From Chlorokybus atmophyticus (lineage: Eukaryota > Streptophyta > Chlorokybophyceae > Chlorokybales > Chlorokybaceae): a stretch of DNA of 24,978 bases. The translations under genes and the position numbers were made by a program. The notes under the pieces were generated by a model. That model ran no database searches and had not been told where the DNA came from. It saw only the letters and a list, made by a program, of their open reading frames with translations. The stretch covers positions 199,045 to 224,022 of the forward strand of contig RHPI01001819.1 of the NCBI GenBank assembly GCA_009103225.1, in the 5' to 3' direction. Below, one piece after another: positions 24,452 to 24,978 of the stretch; the first letter of the stretch is position 1; each line of letters begins with the position of its first letter.

Positions 24452-24978
24452 ATTTCTACATTTTCCGCATTGCCAGATTCTTGCATTCCGCCTGCATGAA
24501 GATGTAAGGCACTACACTTCATTTAAGGCAAATTCCCATGTTGAAGGCATCAACCAGAAGCAATAGACTCTCGGAGCACAATGCGAGTGGGGAGATGAAG
24601 GAGGTTATGTATGTAGGGTCATTTAATCTTTTCGCGTCGGGTGTTCATGGTGCGCTGCAGTGCTATGTATTGTCAAAGTGGATTTATGGAGCATATTATA
24701 ACAAGCATAAAGCATGTAATCAAGTCTCGCAATCATGATACCATCAATATTGTAACACAGATATATATACTGTATAGTATATATATGCGATTAGCTTGTA
24801 ACGGCAATTTTGTACGATTACAACAGTACGATTACAACATTAGAAGACACGCGTATCTTGCATGTTGCACACATCTGCATTTAAAGTTTTTTGTATTTAT
24901 TATAATCATGAAACATTTGTACAAGGCTCGGAGCCCTGGTAGTAATAAAGGGAGAGAGGGGGGGGGGGGGGGGGGGGG
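24452..24978. other. AT-rich window end with small repeats and terminal G run
   Basis: No gene is seen. A perfect 11-bp inverted repeat of alternating AT (24761-24771 with 24776-24786) surrounds GTAT. The 14-bp word GTACGATTACAACA is tandemly doubled at 24812-24839. The window ends in 21 G residues from 24958, suggesting a contig end at a homopolymer. Confidence 0.6.

Noticed and set aside
1-24978. tRNA, rRNA and bacterial-type operon features.
   Set aside because: No cloverleaf, rRNA core sequence or Shine-Dalgarno-led gene series was seen; introns and element types are eukaryotic.

Overview
This is a eukaryotic nuclear window dominated by mobile-element genes. GT-AG introns, most of 54 to 107 nt, join reading frames cleanly at several loci. 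Ty3/gypsy, Plavaka-type transposase, PHD, Tudor-like, OTU and RING-like signatures are present, while bacterial operons, ribosome binding sites and tRNA genes are not. Base composition is moderately GC-rich. The mix would fit an alga or another microbial eukaryote; DNA methyltransferases inside LTR retrotransposons are known from dinoflagellates and charophyte algae. The species cannot be fixed from the sequence. Single N characters at 10066, 23955 and 24370 mark assembly joins, so some one-base frame breaks may be assembly errors.

Layout. A five-exon minus-strand gene of unknown function (296-1375) lies divergent from a plus-strand multi-exon locus (1964-5615). That locus reads zinc finger, Pro/Ala-rich linker, OTU-like cysteine protease, basic helical region and RING-like Cys cluster; its last part is broken. 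Next comes a plus-strand gene with a zinc-finger-like front (about 6111-6490), a Tudor-like domain and a phage-type cytosine-C5 methyltransferase (to 7840). It converges on the minus-strand C-terminal end of a transposase (8064-8414). A Ty3/gypsy element follows (about 9110-19203): gag in two pieces, aspartic protease, a DNMT3-like methyltransferase domain, reverse transcriptase, RNase H, integrase and a C-terminal PHD finger. Beyond it is the three-exon N-terminal part of a Plavaka-like transposase on the minus strand (20553-19440). Then come a small two-exon gene for an acidic protein (21552-21878), a degenerate Pif1-helicase fragment on the minus strand (23239-22599), and low-complexity and hairpin-rich sequence to the end.

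How the parts may fit. Both transposase pieces lie on the minus strand either side of the retrotransposon, as expected if the Ty3/gypsy element is nested in an older DNA transposon, although much of the transposase middle is missing. Three clusters of hairpins built on GTACCAT/ATGGTAC sit just upstream of gene starts: between the two divergent genes, before the Tudor-methyltransferase gene, and before the transposase. Together these suggest, as inference, one large multi-gene DNA transposon carrying its own cytosine methyltransferase and ubiquitin-related modules, later invaded by a retrotransposon carrying a second, unrelated cytosine methyltransferase. Frame breaks, in-frame stops and eroded motifs show that most of these copies are decaying.
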